Assembly (NCBI GenBank): GCA_004154925.1
Contig: QJNS01000028.1
Span: 248,001-312,000, forward strand
DNA length: 64,000 nucleotides
From: Monosporascus cannonballus
Lineage: Eukaryota > Ascomycota > Sordariomycetes > Xylariales
Direction: 5' to 3'
In this document: piece after piece, positions 60,271-64,000 of the stretch
How the letters are laid out: each line of letters starts with the position of its first letter
How positions within the stretch are numbered: position 1 is the first letter of the stretch
The notes under the pieces: model-generated
Database searches by the model: none
What the model saw: only the letters and a program-made list of their open reading frames with translations
Told to the model about the DNA's origin: nothing
Position numbers and translations under genes: made by a program

Positions 60271-63200
60271 ATGAATAGCGATGCCGGCCTCGTGGGTTGT
60301 TTAGTCGAGAGACTGGCCACTAGGGTAAAGAGACAATTCCCTCCCCAGCTCCCTCCCTTGATGTAGAAAAGAGAATGAAAAGAGGGGAAGGAAGACGACG
60401 CTGGAATCGTACGACGTGCGGGCGTGACATCTGCTAACTATCGGCTCCGTCTAGCTCCCGCATCGTACCGGTATCCGGGATCAGGCTCCCCTCGACGAGA
60501 TTGCTGTACTCACTCGCGCCTCCCTTTTGGAAGTCAGCGCCACCTGTATACAAGTTGTGCTCGACCAGCTACTACAATTGTTGGAGGATCTGGGCAGACC
60601 TTATAAGAGCTTCGCTAGCCATCCATCCCATGTCGTCGCGTCCGAAGTCTACATCCTATCCCTCGCCGCCGAATGCTGTTCCGCTCATTGGGCATCATTG
60701 CGAGACGATCCACACGATGGTAGCGGCGGCGTGGGAGCGAGTCCGAATACTAATTGGTCTTCTGGGCGTCGCACCCCGAAACCTCTTCAAAATGCCCTCG
60801 TCGCGAGAATGTTTGAGCACTTCAAGTTCCTTTCTAATCCGGTCGCCGACAATTCCGCCCTCCCTGCCCGGGCCATCCTAGACGAGGAATCTGCAAAGGC
60901 TGTCTTTGACCCTCCCGAGACGACCCCGTCTCGGGTGACCTCTTCAAGTGGCTCAGAGGACTTCAAGGAGACCGTTCCGGGGCTTCGAGGTCCAGCGGTC
61001 AACGTCGAGCCGTATTTAGGCAAGATCATCGAGTTCGTGACAGCTTCAAATTGGCCGGCGACTTTCGACTATATTCGAGCAGTGGTCGTGGGGATCCGGA
61101 ACTCGGTTCCTGCTCAGGGGGGTCCCATAATGAATGCAGCCATGGTTCCGACGGCGGCCATGGTCGAAAACGAGAAGTCCACCTTGGTGACCCTTGCGCT
61201 CTTCGCCAGCATATGGCTTGATGCTCAGAAACTATCCATGGTGATTCAGGAGTTTTGTTCGAACTTTCTCCACTTTCAAAAGCCGTTCCAGTCTACTGTG
61301 GCTGTTATTGTGCCGCTGCTGGTTGGTAGGTGGGTCGAACGTTATCCGGGAGAATTCGCTAGGTTGCATCTTCATCGTAGGAAGCTTCACGGTGCCGATA
61401 CCTTCTTTGATATGACGCAAACCATCGTCGAGACCGGGAGGAGGAGGATGGTGCTCTATCCGCTGCAGATGTCTCTGCTATTGTTGCAGCCGGAAGTCTT
61501 CGAGGTGGCTTGTAACTTTCGAGATGCTAAGACCACCAGTATAGCCAAGAAGGTCTCATTCCTGGAGAATGTCAAGAAAGCGGTCAGGAACAGGAATGAA
61601 ATAGCAATCTATTCCTTGATCGGAGCCATCCGTGTTGCGCGTTTTATCGTCCCCGAGGGAGAGGAGGCCGCCATCGTCAGTTACGCTTTGGATATCCAGG
61701 ATGAGTTGCGCGACGCGGTCCTCGGCCGCCACCAGTCCGGTGCGGATGGGGTCATATTTGACCAAGACGTGACTACCGTCTCCTTCATTTGCCTCAGCGA
61801 GCTCAATTTCACGAATTCCGTCGAGGAACTGACAGAGATGAGTCTGCAGCCCTCAGCACCTCAGGTTTTCAAGATCGCCCTTGTCCAGACTTGCACTTAC
61901 TTTGCTCGGCAGTCTGACCCTGAACGCTTCCGCCCCTTATTCCAGGGCGTCGCACCATTCGTCCAGGATCAGTTAAAGGTGAGGATGCCACTCGAACTGC
62001 CCCCCACTCGTTCCCCTTTACTAACTTATTATGTAGGCTATGGGTAGTATAAGTGAAAGTATATATGAAGGAGACGCTGGGTCGCAACGAAAAGCCTTGG
62101 AGGCATTCGCGTCCAAGTCTACATTGATCTGCAACATTTTGAAGTTCTTGAACGAGTCCCCAGCAACTTTATTCGAATGTCCACCGGAAGATCCAAAGAG
62201 TATGAGCCAATTCTACGAGGAGAACTTCGAGGCTTGCCTCTCCTGCACGGTGGCGGCAGATGACGTTATGAGGGACCTGGCGCGTCAATTATCCGAGCGC
62301 CTCATAGCAGACAATACCATCCTAGCGTCGTTACAGAAGTCCATGGCAATCGAATCGAGGTCGTTCCTTAGCAAATTCTGGAAGTTGACGTGGGTATAGT
62401 CCACCCAGCTTTTCTGTACCCCGAGAGCTAATTTCGTGGCTAGTTCCCACTCCATGAACAGCCTGTGCGAAAAACACCTTCAACAGGAAGATATCAAGGC
62501 TATGAGGTATTTGTATGATTACGTCAAAGCAGGTTTAATGATAATGAATTCTCTGAGGGTAAGCTGCGGATCATCTTCTCCCTGCCCCCTCGTGAGCAGT
62601 ACTAACAACAGCGTAGGAGCTCTTGCTTGTCCCCGCGGAGATGCCAGAATTCATGGCGTCGGTGAGAAAGGCTGAGACGACTCTACTAGTGTCCCTATGC
62701 TCGCCAGATATCGAGTTGTGTCAACTTGTCACGATGCCCATGGGCTTGTTCATTCAAGGCTTTCGGGATCTAGATCCTCATAGGTCAGACCCGTCTAAGA
62801 CTGCGATTTCCATGTTCCGAAATTGCCATGTCTACGATGAGATTGCCATGGGCGGTACCACCAGGATCACCGGCGTCGTGGCATTCCAGAAGCGGCTCCG
62901 GGCTCTTTATAGAAGCATGCAGTACCCGAGTGCCGGCATTGTGGATGCCTGGGAACTTGCTTTCGACAAGTGGCTCAATCTATCTAAAGACATATCCACG
63001 ACGCCTATGGAAAACGTTGACGAGATGAGCTTCTTACAATGGCGAAACTTGTCCGGCTTCCTCGCTTCCATCGGCGGTGTCTGTACTGCCGGGCAAGCCT
63101 ACGCACTAGAAGAGTCTGCTGTGAGTGGCCTTCGATGGATCGATAAGTTGTCCTCAGAGTACCACGAGGAACCTCTTCTTATTAGGTATCTTCGGCTCAG

Positions 63201-64000
63201 CATCCAGCTTCTAGCTTGCTCCAACGTGCGTGTCAGGGAGACTATACGAGAGGTCCTGTCTAGCGAGATATCGCCACAGCTTTATCAATTCCTCTTTCAA
63301 GCGCTCGAGTCAGAGCTCGAGGTGCTTTTCACCGGTGCGCTCGAAGCTACAAGCAAAAACCAGGATGTTGAGATCATATTCGCTGAGCAAGCCTCAGGGC
63401 TACTTAGAGCACTGGTTGAAAGGCTTCAAACGCCCGCGGAATTAGGCACCGCTTCGTCGGTCCACTTAGGGTCGATTACCCTGGGCTTCGCCAAGTTTCT
63501 CGACGGGGTTTTGGATCATGTCAACACCCTGAGAGTGAAGATAAAAGTCTGCAATCTATGCGAGACCGTTACCAGGAAGAAGGAGCACTTGAACTTGCGT
63601 GATGATATCAGGATACGAAACCAGCTACTTGAATACATATTTAGCTGGATCGTTCGGCCCCGAACACCGCGGAATGATAACCACTCGGGCTCGGGTCGCC
63701 AGGACGAACACGCACGGGTCCAGAGAGACCTTGACAAGGCTTGCCTCCGCTCGCTAGCTGAACTAACCTACAGATTACCCCTTCAACCAGGAGACGGGCA
63801 GAATGATGCCAATAGCAGCGAGATGAAGTCACAAATGTTCCACACGTACTTCAATCGGTTCCTCTCGCTATTGAATTATGAGACTACCGAGAACTCCAGA
63901 GGGGAACTGGCTTTACCCGGTCGAGACGAGGTCACCACCATGTCTGAGCTTGCGATCACCATCCTCTCGAATCTTCTGAGCGCGAATATCGACGTCGGGT
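60271..64000 (+). CDS. IRA/NF1-like Ras GTPase-activating protein, N-terminal part
   Basis: Partial: open at the right edge. Exons 60271-60324, 60455-61978, 62037-62389, 62444-62558 and 62616 onward give 1143 codons so far, with introns of 54-130 nt in frame (RLATR|LPHRTGIRDQAPLDEI, QDQLK|AMGSISESIYEG, WKLT|SHSMNSLCE, NSLR|ELLLVPAEMPEF). The helical N-terminal region matches neurofibromin/IRA-type proteins: LLLLQPEVFEVACNFRDAK, KAVRNRNEIAIYSLIGAIR, QVFKIALVQTCTYFARQSDP, LLVPAEMPEFMASVRKAETT and RALYRSMQYPSAGIVDAWEL. Family role: switches Ras off by stimulating GTP hydrolysis, lowering cAMP or MAPK signalling. The catalytic GAP domain (arginine finger) and the CRAL-TRIO/PH part would lie beyond 64 kb and are not seen. 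The start is chosen on MNSDAGLVGCLVERLATR, which fits the family. Confidence 0.88.

Overview
The window looks like nuclear DNA of a filamentous ascomycete (Pezizomycotina; probably Sordariomycetes, which is an inference). Genes are split by short introns (mostly 46-190 nt) with GT...AG ends and CTAAC/CTGAC-like branch sites. The products are eukaryotic housekeeping proteins. The left edge is an AT-saturated block typical of repeat-induced point mutation (RIP), and intergenic DNA carries TAGGTA-type runs. All identifications come from reading motifs and translations by eye; no database search was run. Exon borders are my own splice-site choices, checked for reading-frame continuity.

Layout. 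1-4.6 kb: a RIP-wrecked Ty3/gypsy retroelement on the minus strand (reverse transcriptase and gag zinc-knuckle remnants), cut by the window edge. 5.2-6.9 kb: a GPI-anchored GH72 beta-1,3-glucanosyltransferase. 8.1-15 kb: a decaying accessory zone with a frameshifted GFA-family gene, a broken DHA2-type MFS transporter and a berberine-bridge-like FAD oxidase with a frameshift and a nonsense codon. 15.6-18.2 kb: an intact three-exon gene for an N,N-dimethylformamidase large-subunit-like protein. 18.7-21 kb: RNA polymerase III subunit RPC82. 22.3-23.9 kb: a relic of the C-terminal part of GMP synthase. 24.8-27.4 kb: two mitochondrial OXPHOS genes in tandem, QCR2 (complex III core 2) and ATP15 (ATP synthase epsilon). 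28.3-30.9 kb: NatC auxiliary subunit MAK10/NAA35. 31.4-32.7 kb: a peroxisomal PMP47/ANT1-like carrier. 34.8-36.9 kb: an Abp2-domain (ARS-binding protein 2) protein. 37-44.6 kb: gene-poor DNA with an ankyrin-repeat ORF that ends early. 44.6-47.4 kb: an EF-hand MscS-like channel. 48.1-50.3 kb: a PRMT3-type arginine methyltransferase. 50.7-53.8 kb: the vesicle tether USO1. 54.9-58 kb: the nuclear 5'-3' exonuclease RAT1. 60.3-64 kb: the N-terminal part of an IRA/NF1-like RasGAP, open at the right edge.

The window is a mosaic. Conserved single-function genes (transcription, RNA decay, respiration, N-acetylation, trafficking, Ras control) are separated by 0.5-4 kb spacers. The left 24 kb collects the disrupted genes: a retroelement, a transporter, an oxidase, a GFA protein and a duplicated GMP synthase fragment. 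I found no tRNA, rRNA or CRISPR array. The points most worth checking are the dimethylformamidase-like gene (a candidate bacterial acquisition), the GMP synthase relic, and the MFS/FAD-oxidase pair as the possible residue of a lost secondary-metabolite locus.
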